This document shows, piece by piece, positions 43,900 to 50,992 of a DNA stretch of 53,809 nucleotides. Source of the stretch: Caryophanales bacterium UBA6768 (GTDB lineage Bacteria > Bacillota > Bacilli > Bacillales_D > Amphibacillaceae). The stretch is taken from contig DKGO01000205.1 of assembly GCA_002453315.1 (NCBI GenBank), forward strand, positions 1-53,809. Direction: 5' to 3'. Within the stretch, counting starts at the first letter, position 1, and every line of letters begins with the position of its first letter. A program made the position numbers and the translations under genes. A model generated the notes under the pieces. That model saw nothing but the letters and a program-made list of their open reading frames with translations, ran no database searches and was not told where the DNA came from.

Positions 43900-43900
43900 T
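43885..43900 (+). other. attL core (3' end of rpsI)
   Basis: TTCTCAAAACGTTAAT spans the last codons of rpsI and its TAA stop. It matches 15 of 16 bases of the copy at 50454-50469. Tyrosine integrases commonly use the 3' ends of conserved genes, rpsI among them. Confidence 0.8.
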
Positions 43901-43913
43901 CAATTCCTTATTG

Positions 43914-43928
43914 TATCAACGTTTACAA
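43914..43928. repeat. Left 15-bp inverted end motif
   Basis: TATCAACGTTTACAA; its exact reverse complement is at 50392-50406. It lies 13 bp inside the left core and contains the palindrome AACGTT. Confidence 0.75.
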
Positions 43929-43937
43929 AGATTTTTT

Positions 43938-43956
43938 GGTTCAAGTTGGTTCAAAT
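43938..43956. repeat. Left paired GGTTCAA arm sites
   Basis: GGTTCAAGTTGGTTCAAAT, two GGTTCAA units 10 bp apart. The right end has the same pair in the same orientation (50325-50343), differing only by two G/A changes. These are likely arm-type integrase binding sites. Confidence 0.65.
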
Positions 43957-43992
43957 CAGCTTGAGACTTATAAAGAACTTAACAAATTTAAG

Positions 43993-44020
43993 GCATCAGC
44001 ATCTTGCTGGTGCTTTTTTT
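43993..44020 (+). terminator. Terminator reading out of rpsI, inside the integrase 3' end
   Basis: GCATCAGCA (43993-44001) pairs with TGCTGGTGC (44005-44013, one G-U) and is followed by seven T on the plus strand. The element thereby supplies a terminator for the rplM-rpsI transcript that its insertion would otherwise separate from the native one. The stem is part of the integrase codons. Confidence 0.75.
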
Positions 44021-45015
44021 CTGGCATTAACTCTAGGTAGTAATTTTGAGTTGTTTGGATGTTGATGTGACCCAATCGTTTAGAGACATAAACTAGGTCA
44101 ATCTCTTTAGCAAACAAAAAAGATGCATGTGTATCACGTAAGCCATGAAAAGTGGTTTTTAGGAATGTTTAGATTATCCAAAAGAACTTGTAACTGCTCG
44201 GACTGTTTAAATCCATTCCAATCGAAAACATATCCATTTTCTTTGACAGGAATCTTCTTAACTAGTTCATAAACTTCCTTATTGATAGTTACATTACGTT
44301 TTGCATTCTCTGTTTTTAAAGATGTATCATCGGAAGTGGGGCTGATTGATTCCCTAACCTTAATACCGTACTCATAGCCATCTTCTGTTTCTTTTTTATA
44401 AATATATTCCGGTCTTATACCTAACAGTTCACCCCTCCTCATTGCCGTTTCTAGTGCAAGTAATACTAATAAATGAAACTCATCTTCTGGATTATTGATT
44501 AAATACTTTCGTAACTTCCTAAATTCAGTAATCGATAAAGCTCTATTTCTTTTGGGTAAGGTTTTTCCACGTGTTTTTACTAAATTGTTAAAGTCATTTG
44601 CGATATAGCCCCTTGCATAGGCATCACGTAAAGCTGCTTTAATTTTCAATAATACTTCATGAACGGTTTTTCTTGAACGAGTTTCCGCATATTCATCTAT
44701 TTTCTTTTGCACAACAATATCATTTAAATCTTTTAATTGAATATCTTGAAATAAATCTTTTACAACTGCTGAAGTGCAAACATAGTTTTGAAAGGTAGTT
44801 TCTCTGACATCGTTCTTTTTTACAAGATATATCCAATTCTTGAAGAATTCCGCAAAAGTAGTTGTCCTATAAGCTAGTTCCTTCCCTTGCCCTTTTAATA
44901 GCTCCATTTCTAACGCCCAAAGCTCAGCTTTTCTTTTTGTAGGAAATATTTTTGTAAGCTTTTGGTGCTTTCCATTTTGGTATAAAGAAACTATTAAATA
45001 ATTTGTAAAGAGATA

Positions 45016-45030
45016 AATACGAATTACGAA
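45016..45030. promoter_or_regulatory. Operator-like repeat, copy 1
   Basis: AATACGAATTACGAA, identical to the copy at 45108-45122. It lies on the integrase side of the divergent int/xre region. Confidence 0.6.
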
Positions 45031-45107
45031 AATATTTATTTGTTTATAAATATTAAATAAAGTAAACAAATGTATTTTCCTCTTAAATGTAGTAATATAT
45101 AAGTAAT

Positions 45108-45122
45108 AATACGAATTACGAA
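45108..45122. promoter_or_regulatory. Operator-like repeat, copy 2
   Basis: AATACGAATTACGAA, second identical copy, 24 bp before the XRE start. Binding by the XRE protein would control both divergent genes; inferred. Confidence 0.6.
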
Positions 45123-45145
45123 TAAATAAGAAGGATGATGATTAT

Positions 45146-46003
45146 ATGTTTGAATATAATAGAGATGGAGTGAGAGAAAGAATACGATCTTTGCGGGAAA
45201 AAAGGGATATGACACTAAAGGAGTTCAGTGAGTATTTAGATATACCAGTTTCAAGCATTAATTCTTGGGAAAGAGGAGTGAGCATTCCACGTCCAAATTA
45301 TTTAAAACTATTAGCTGATAAAAATGACGTTAGTGAAAGGTGGATATTATATGGGGATGTTGAAGATTATGTAACAGATGTACTTGAATACTTGAATATT
45401 CATGAAATGATTTCAGAGAAAGAGTTTTTTGAAATTGTAAAATTATTTAACAAACATAAAATTCCAGTAGGGAATTACAATGAATTTGCTACTATTGCAA
45501 GAGAAGTTATAGATAACTTTGATGAGTTGTTAATCGATGAAGAGAGAAACTTTATCCCTTATATAAAGCCCGAAAGAGTTGCATCTCACTTTCAATTTTT
45601 AAAAGATGTTGATATTCAGCAGGAATATTTACCGTTTTTGAATGACTTGCTATCTGAGAAAAATATTAAACAAAACGGTCATATATTTTTATTTCTAATA
45701 GACACTTTATCTAGAATGAATGATGATACTAAACCATTGTTGAAGCGGATTATGAGAGACATAAATTGGCTAGTAACAAATAATGTTCTATTCTTTGAAA
45801 AAACAGCTCAAAGTGAGGACCCAAAGTATTATGGCGTAAATGATTCAAGTTTATTAATGAATCTCCAACAGCGTGAATGGGATGAAATTCAGAGCGAATT
45901 GAATGAGCGAACCTTAGGTATCGAATCAAAATTAAACAGTATTGTTGAATTAAACTATGAAAAACAACGAAATTCCAAAACGAAATCAATATATAAAGGG
46001 TGA
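45146..46003 (+). CDS. XRE-family transcriptional regulator
   Basis: A 285-residue protein with an N-terminal Cro/CI-type helix-turn-helix (about 11-68: RIRSLREKRDMTLKEFSEYL, then VSSINSWERGVSIP). A long mostly helical C-terminal part (about 75-285) has no recognised motif; it is not a LexA-like peptidase by eye. ATG 45146 follows AAGAAGGATG. It is divergent from the integrase and its stop (TGA 46001-46003) lies just before the restriction gene start, so it probably represses int, itself and the restriction gene, as in regulated restriction islands. Function is inferred from fold and position. Confidence 0.8.
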   Translation: MFEYNRDGVRERIRSLREKRDMTLKEFSEYLDIPVSSINSWERGVSIPRPNYLKLLADKNDVSERWILYGDVEDYVTDVLEYLNIHEMISEKEFFEIVKLFNKHKIPVGNYNEFATIAREVIDNFDELLIDEERNFIPYIKPERVASHFQFLKDVDIQQEYLPFLNDLLSEKNIKQNGHIFLFLIDTLSRMNDDTKPLLKRIMRDINWLVTNNVLFFEKTAQSEDPKYYGVNDSSLLMNLQQREWDEIQSELNERTLGIESKLNSIVELNYEKQRNSKTKSIYKG

Positions 46004-46008
46004 AAAAT

Positions 46009-48774
46009 ATGAACATGAGAGAACGAAAAAAGGCAGCGGAAGAGTTTTATAAAAGATGGGCTGACCGAGGTAATGAACAACAAGATAGTCAGTCATTTTG
46101 GTTAGATTTGCTTCAAAATGTATATGGAATTGAAAATCCAGTCGAGTATATTACTTTCGAAGACTCAGTACAAAATATGATGGATAATACAAGTTTTATT
46201 GATGGCTATATTGAAAAGACAAACGTTTTAATTGAGCAAAAAGGAAGAGATAGAGATTTAAGCAAAGGTATAAGACAATCGGACGGTACTTATTTAACTC
46301 CATTTCAACAAGCAATGCGTTATTCTGCGACTTTACCTTATTCAAAACGGCCGAGATGGATTATTACATGCAATTTTAAAGAGTTTTATATTTATGATAT
46401 GGAAAGACCGAATTCAGAACCTGCCGTTATAGAGTTGAAAAATTTAAAGAATGAATACTATCGTTTAGAAATTCTAATTGAAAAAACAAACACCCAAATA
46501 GAAAAAGAAACAAAAGTATCTATTCAAGCGGGAGAATTAGTAGGACAAATTTATGACGAACTGCTTAAGCAATATAAAGACCCTAATGCCCCTCATAGTT
46601 TAGAGAGTATTAATCAATTATCTGTACGTCTCGTCTTTTGTTTCTATGCTGAAGATGCAGGTTTGTTTGGAAAAAAGGGACTGCTTCATGATTATTTATC
46701 CGAATTTAGTGCAAGGCATTTTAGAAATGCAATTATTGATTTGTTTACAGTATTAAATACGAAAGTAGAAGATAGAGACCCTTATTTAGATGACATGCTA
46801 GCGAAATTCCCTTATGTCAATGGTGATTTATTTAAAGATACAAATGTTGAAATCCCCCAATTTACTGAACGATTAAGAGAGTTAATATTAGATAATGCTT
46901 CAAGTAGTTTTGATTGGTCTGAAATAAGCCCGACAATTTTTGGAGCAGTTTTTGAAAGTACCTTAAACCCTGACCAAAGACGTAAAGGCGGAATGCACTA
47001 TACCTCTATTGAAAATATACATAAAGTTATCGACCCACTATTTTTAGATGATTTGAAAAATGAACTAAATGAAATTAAACAACTAAAACAACCAGCAACC
47101 ATTCGAAGAAGAGCACAAGAATTCCAAAAAAAATTAGGTCGCTTAACATTTCTAGATCCAGCTGCAGGATCAGGTAACTTTTTAACAGAAACATATTTAG
47201 AGTTAAGAAGATTAGAAAATGAAGCATTGAAACTATCTATTGAATACAGAACAATGGATATAGTAGATGACTTAATCCAAGTTACGCTCGACCAATTTTA
47301 CGGAGTAGAAATAAATGATTTTGCTGTATCAGTAGCTAAAACTGCTTTATGGATTGCAGAAAGCCAAATGTTTGAAGAAACGCAAAATCTTATTTATTCG
47401 AATATGGATTTTCTACCCCTTGAGTCATATACAAACATTATTGAAGGTAATGCGCTTGAAATGAACTGGAACGATATTATCGATAAAAGGGATCTAGGTT
47501 ATATTATAGGAAATCCTCCTTTTGTTGGTGCAAGATTAATGACATCGGAACAGACGGATGAATTAAAAGGAATCTTTGTTAAATTAAAAGGGGTGGGAAA
47601 TTTAGATTATGTAGCTGGTTGGTATGGGAAGGCTGCTCAATTTATGAACCAGTCGAATATTAAGTGTGCTTTTGTATCGACAAATTCCATTACCCAAGGA
47701 CAGCAAGTACCGATTCTATGGAAGTACCTAATGGAGGAATATAATATTGTCATTAACTTTGCTTATCGGACTTTTGATTGGAATAGTGAAGCTAAGGATA
47801 AGGCAGCTGTTCATTGCGTGATTATTGGGTTCTCTCAAGTCAACAATAAGGATAAAAAAATCTATGTTTCTGATGAGCAGATTGAACTTGCAAATAATAT
47901 AAATGGTTATTTGCTTGATGCTGAAGACATTTTTATTAGTAATAGAACAACACCAATTAGTGATGTCCCAAACATGGGAATTGGGAATAAACCAATTGAT
48001 AATGGAAATTATTTATTTACATCAGAAGAAAAAGAAGAATTTGTTCAAAGTGAACCCCAAAGTGAAAAGTGGTTTAGGGAATGGTATGGGGCAAGAGAAT
48101 TTATCAATAGAAAACCAAGATATTGCTTATGGCTAGGTGATTGTCCACCGAATATTTTAAGGGAAATGCCTAAATCTTTAGAGAGAGTCAAGGCAGTTAG
48201 AGATTATAGATTAGCTAGTAAAAGTCCTGGAACTAGAAAATTGGCAGAAACACCAACTAGATTCCATGTTGAAAACATTCCAGGTTCTGATTACTTATTA
48301 ATTCCAAGAGTTTCTTCAGAATACAGAAGATATATACCTATAGGATTCATGTCTAAAAATATGCTAACATCAGATTCTGTATTAATCATGCCAAAGGCTA
48401 AGGTGTATCACTTTGCAATTCTCTCATCTAACGTTCATATGTCTTGGGTGCGAGCTGTTGCTGGACGATTGGAAAGTCGTTACAGATATTCTGCCACAGT
48501 TGTATATAATAATTTCCCATGGGTGGAATTAACCGAAGAGCAAAAAAACCAATTGAGAAACACAGCTCAAAAAATTTTAGATGCGAGAAAACTGTATCCA
48601 GATGCTAGCATGGCAGACTTATATGATGAATTAACTATGCCACCTGAATTACGAAAAGCTCATCAAGATAATGATCGATTAGTCATGGAGATTTATGGTA
48701 TGGATGTACGAACTACCAAAGAAAGTGATGCCGTGAAAAAATTGTTTGAGATGTATAATGAAATGACGAAGTGA
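46009..48774 (+). CDS. MmeI-like single-chain restriction-modification enzyme (type IIG/IIL), DNA adenine methyltransferase
   Basis: A 921-residue fusion. The N-terminal part carries a PD-(D/E)xK-type nuclease signature, Asp65 ... Glu76-Gln-Lys78 (FIDGYIEKTNVLIEQK), spaced like the MmeI nuclease. A helical spacer (about 150-340) follows. The N6-adenine methyltransferase has motif I FLDPAAGSGNF (381-391) and motif IV NPPF (502-505). A target-recognition region (about 620-790) and a helical C-terminus complete it. Related orphan methyltransferases (DnmA/YeeA of B. subtilis) share the core. Such enzymes recognise an asymmetric site and methylate one strand. GTG 46000 overlaps the XRE stop; AAAGGG favours ATG 46009 (ATG 46015 possible). 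Coding AT content is higher than in the ribosomal genes. Confidence 0.9.
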   Translation: MNMRERKKAAEEFYKRWADRGNEQQDSQSFWLDLLQNVYGIENPVEYITFEDSVQNMMDNTSFIDGYIEKTNVLIEQKGRDRDLSKGIRQSDGTYLTPFQQAMRYSATLPYSKRPRWIITCNFKEFYIYDMERPNSEPAVIELKNLKNEYYRLEILIEKTNTQIEKETKVSIQAGELVGQIYDELLKQYKDPNAPHSLESINQLSVRLVFCFYAEDAGLFGKKGLLHDYLSEFSARHFRNAIIDLFTVLNTKVEDRDPYLDDMLAKFPYVNGDLFKDTNVEIPQFTERLRELILDNASSSFDWSEISPTIFGAVFESTLNPDQRRKGGMHYTSIENIHKVIDPLFLDDLKNELNEIKQLKQPATIRRRAQEFQKKLGRLTFLDPAAGSGNFLTETYLELRRLENEALKLSIEYRTMDIVDDLIQVTLDQFYGVEINDFAVSVAKTALWIAESQMFEETQNLIYSNMDFLPLESYTNIIEGNALEMNWNDIIDKRDLGYIIGNPPFVGARLMTSEQTDELKGIFVKLKGVGNLDYVAGWYGKAAQFMNQSNIKCAFVSTNSITQGQQVPILWKYLMEEYNIVINFAYRTFDWNSEAKDKAAVHCVIIGFSQVNNKDKKIYVSDEQIELANNINGYLLDAEDIFISNRTTPISDVPNMGIGNKPIDNGNYLFTSEEKEEFVQSEPQSEKWFREWYGAREFINRKPRYCLWLGDCPPNILREMPKSLERVKAVRDYRLASKSPGTRKLAETPTRFHVENIPGSDYLLIPRVSSEYRRYIPIGFMSKNMLTSDSVLIMPKAKVYHFAILSSNVHMSWVRAVAGRLESRYRYSATVVYNNFPWVELTEEQKNQLRNTAQKILDARKLYPDASMADLYDELTMPPELRKAHQDNDRLVMEIYGMDVRTTKESDAVKKLFEMYNEMTK

Positions 48775-48928
48775 TAATTTGTAATGATAATTATTTTTAA
48801 TATTATTTTGTATCCTAATAGATGATTCTAACAAAAATCGTATTTAATCAAAATTAATATTTATGTACTAGATGTATTTTACTTGTTTATATGTCTACAC
48901 TTTAAATTTTGACAAAAAGGAGGTTTAC

Positions 48929-49504
48929 ATGATAAAGCACAGTAGAATTAAAAGAGCTTTATACGATCAAAAGGAAAGAGGGGTTCAAACAAAATGGGGG
49001 GTAGTTTTATATATTGTTACAGCTATAATTTCAGCTTTTATTGCAATCTTACCTCAAAAGTTTACTAATTTAGAAGTATTTTTCATAACTTTTGTAGGAG
49101 GAATATTAGGTCCTTTATTGATTTGGATTATAGTGTTTCTTTTGAATTTGATATCACCGATTAAAAGGTTTTCTGTTAGTGTAGGAGAACTAGGAGAACT
49201 AGGTGAAAATAGAACTACAACTTACTTTGGAATTTATTCTAATACTAAGAAATTAAGTATAGGTAGTATTAAAATAAAATTTACTCTGCCTAATGGTGAA
49301 GAATATGGTTGGAAAAATGTATCTCATAAAACTTTTGTTAGTGGAGACAGAGTTTTTTTAGTAGATATTCCAGCAAATCTAAAATTAATTGAAGGAATTT
49401 ATACTATAAAAGTAAAAAGTACAACATGGGGACATCCTGCACTTCTAATAGCCGAAAATAAGTTTATATATAAACATGGTGAATGGAATGTTTACAATGA
49501 ATAA
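48929..49504 (+). CDS. two-TM membrane protein with a beta-rich domain, unknown function
   Basis: Not recognised. The 191-residue product has two membrane helices (about 23-41 and 50-74) and a basic N-terminus. A beta-strand-rich domain of about 115 residues follows (from RFSVSVGELGELGEN to HGEWNVYNE) that looks like an Ig-like sandwich. ATG 48929 follows AAAAAGGAGG; the open frame begins at 48872 without family support. It lies between the restriction gene and the helical gene, in the same orientation. 2TM-plus-beta architectures occur among membrane effectors of bacterial defence systems, but no nucleotide-cyclase partner is present, so a defence role is only inferred. Confidence 0.75.
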   Translation: MIKHSRIKRALYDQKERGVQTKWGVVLYIVTAIISAFIAILPQKFTNLEVFFITFVGGILGPLLIWIIVFLLNLISPIKRFSVSVGELGELGENRTTTYFGIYSNTKKLSIGSIKIKFTLPNGEEYGWKNVSHKTFVSGDRVFLVDIPANLKLIEGIYTIKVKSTTWGHPALLIAENKFIYKHGEWNVYNE

Positions 49505-49603
49505 AAAGAATGTAATTGTAGCAATCAGTTCCTTAGTAATCATTTTCATATAAAATTAAATAACATTGTAATTTATCTAAAAGTGTAAAAGGATGAGATA
49601 AGG

Positions 49604-50287
49604 ATGGATAATATCACGCAAAAAATTTATGAGGAGATAAAAAAAGACTTACCCGAAATAGAGAAAGGTCTAAAGACCAAAAAAGGCTCACATAAATTAT
49701 GGAGACAATTAAGAAGTAAATATTCAGTACTAGTTCCTGAAATAGCTGAAAAAGTAAGAGAATCTGGGAAGATTTCAATGGGGGGATCAGAGTTTGATTA
49801 TAGGCCTGAATTGGAGCAATTAAAAGAGGTTATATTAGCCTATCTAATAATTAATCCGATTGATGAACAATCTGATGAGGATGTTGTAAATGAAGCCAAA
49901 AGTTTATTACATCATAACTTTCCAAATTCAATTGATGATATTATCTTGGAGAAAATTGAAGAATCAAAAATATACATTAGGTCAAATGATACGGATAAAA
50001 AGCAAATTGCTTTAGAAAAATTATGGGATTGTTTTGAAAGACTTAAAACGATTTATGGAGAAAAAAGGAGTTCTGTAAATAAATTAATTAATATCGTTAG
50101 TCACGATTCAGAAGAAATAAGAGAGGGGTTAGAACATGAATTTTTGGAACTTACAAAAATAGGTAACAAGTTTCAAATAAGACATTTTGAAACCAATACA
50201 GAAGCCTTGCCTACAGATAGCTTTCGTGAATATCTATATTTCAGGCTTCTTAGTTTGATCAGTTACTGTCTTCATGAAATAAATTAG
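49604..50287 (+). CDS. helical protein with possible HEPN/AbiJ-like C-terminus, unknown function
   Basis: A 227-residue, almost entirely helical, charged protein. The C-terminal third shows a pattern I associate with uncharacterised abortive-infection/HEPN-type proteins: KQIALEKLWDCFERLKTIY (about 133-151), then FQIRHFE (Arg193, His194, Glu196) and a closing aromatic/leucine-rich helix (EYLYFRLLSLISYCL). HEPN RNases use an Arg/His pair, but the usual R-x4-6-H spacing is not met, so catalysis is uncertain. ATG 49604 follows AGATAAGG. It is the last gene of the element, 99 bp after the two-TM gene, and may be cotranscribed with it. Confidence 0.75.
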   Translation: MDNITQKIYEEIKKDLPEIEKGLKTKKGSHKLWRQLRSKYSVLVPEIAEKVRESGKISMGGSEFDYRPELEQLKEVILAYLIINPIDEQSDEDVVNEAKSLLHHNFPNSIDDIILEKIEESKIYIRSNDTDKKQIALEKLWDCFERLKTIYGEKRSSVNKLINIVSHDSEEIREGLEHEFLELTKIGNKFQIRHFETNTEALPTDSFREYLYFRLLSLISYCLHEIN

Positions 50288-50324
50288 AGAATAATTAAGT
50301 TATTACTATGATATAAAAATATAG

Positions 50325-50343
50325 GGTTCAAATTGGTTCAAGT
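50325..50343. repeat. Right paired GGTTCAA arm sites
   Basis: GGTTCAAATTGGTTCAAGT; direct counterpart of 43938-43956 with two G/A differences. Confidence 0.65.
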
Positions 50344-50391
50344 AACACGAATTTTAATCCATATTTATAATTTTAAATCCATTTAAAAGAC

Positions 50392-50406
50392 TTGTAAACG
50401 TTGATA
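50392..50406. repeat. Right 15-bp inverted end motif
   Basis: TTGTAAACGTTGATA, exact reverse complement of 43914-43928. It lies 47 bp inside the right core. Confidence 0.75.
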
Positions 50407-50453
50407 TAAAGAGATTTTCATTCTTTGGGAAACCATGAATAATATCAATATAT

Positions 50454-50469
50454 TTCTCAAAACATTAAT
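50454..50469 (+). other. attR core
   Basis: TTCTCAAAACATTAAT, direct copy (15/16) of the rpsI 3' end at 43885-43900; marks the right boundary of the element. Confidence 0.75.
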
Positions 50470-50793
50470 TTTATATTATCAAATAGCCCCCCTATCTCAC
50501 AATTTGTGAGTGAAGATTTTTGGAATTAAGGGTAAAAAATTATAGTGGCTGCCAGTTATTCATACAAATTTCATGGGGAAATTATGGTATTATAATGGTA
50601 ATAAAGAATTGTGGTTCTGTAATTGATTATTAAGTTATCTACCCCGTATAGTTTCATTTCTAAATTAGCACATGGGAAAGAGAAACCCGTTTATAATACC
50701 GTAAGTGGCCCTGGTGCATTTGGGAAGAGGAAAAATGGGATTTGAAGGAGAAATAAGGAAATTAACAAACTAATATGATCATAATAGAAATCT

Positions 50794-50832
50794 AAGCCCT
50801 TTCCTGAATATATTGGAGAAGGGCTTTTAATT
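50794..50832 (+). terminator. Orphan Rho-independent terminator
   Basis: AAGCCCTTTCC (50794-50804) pairs with GGAGAAGGGCTT (50815-50826), followed by TTAATTT. No gene precedes it; it may have served rplM-rpsI or a lost gene before insertion. Confidence 0.65.
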
Positions 50833-50891
50833 TCGTGAAGGAAAAACTATCCTCTATGATAAAAATTCAAATCTTAATTCTATTAGATAGT

Positions 50892-50992
50892 GGATATCCA
50901 CCATTTTTGGGTATATATCCGCTAATTATTATCTTATATCCACCAGTTTTGTAAATATATCCACCAATTTGAGCCATATTTCCACTTTTGTC
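50892..50992. repeat. Degenerate tandem ATATCCACCA-TTTTG repeats
   Basis: About five imperfect units of the theme ATATCCACCANTTTTG, at roughly 20-30 bp spacing: GGATATCCACCATTTTTGG, TATATCCGCTAATTATT, TATATCCACCAGTTTTG, ATATATCCACCAATTTG, ATATTTCCACTTTTG. Irregular spacing and divergence rule out a CRISPR. Confidence 0.6.

Larger units (their letters stand above)
43968..45069 (-). pseudogene. int: Tyrosine recombinase (phage-type integrase), frameshifted
   Basis: The main frame (44136-45069 down to a stop at 44134) encodes an arm-binding region (QNGKHQKLTKIFPTKRKAE), the SAM-like core-binding domain and box I arginine (TAMRRGELLGIRPE). It then stops after NIPKNHFSWLT. Removing one base from the T5 run at 44156-44160 (A5 in the gene) restores KTTFHGLRDTHASFL, with H-x-x-R, RLGH and the tyrosine in TTQNYY, to a stop at 43968. 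So catalytic boxes are split by a single-base indel. The start is TTG 45069 after AAGAGG, uncertain because an operator-like repeat lies within the N-terminal codons. Its site would be the 3' end of rpsI. Confidence 0.88.
43885..50469. mobile_element. 6.6-kb integrative element inserted at the 3' end of rpsI
   Basis: Bounded by TTCTCAAAACGTTAAT (43885-43900) and TTCTCAAAACATTAAT (50454-50469), the same orientation and one mismatch. Inside are, in order, a frameshifted tyrosine integrase (minus strand), a divergent XRE regulator, an MmeI-like restriction-modification gene, a two-TM protein gene and a helical protein gene. No replication, transfer or capsid genes are present, so it would need a helper or be stranded. 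Cargo and size fit a small defence island. Confidence 0.85.

Noticed and set aside
44150..44165. Programmed -1 frameshift (A-AAA-AAC type) in the integrase
   Set aside because: The base before AAA-AAC is T, not A, and the shift needed is +1, so the slippery heptamer does not apply; an indel is simpler.
48929..49504. CBASS Cap15 effector
   Set aside because: The beta domain lacks features I associate with Cap15 and no CD-NTase or other CBASS gene is present; only the general layout is similar.
50892..50992. Possible CRISPR array
   Set aside because: Units are short, divergent and irregularly spaced, with no uniform spacers and no cas genes in the window.
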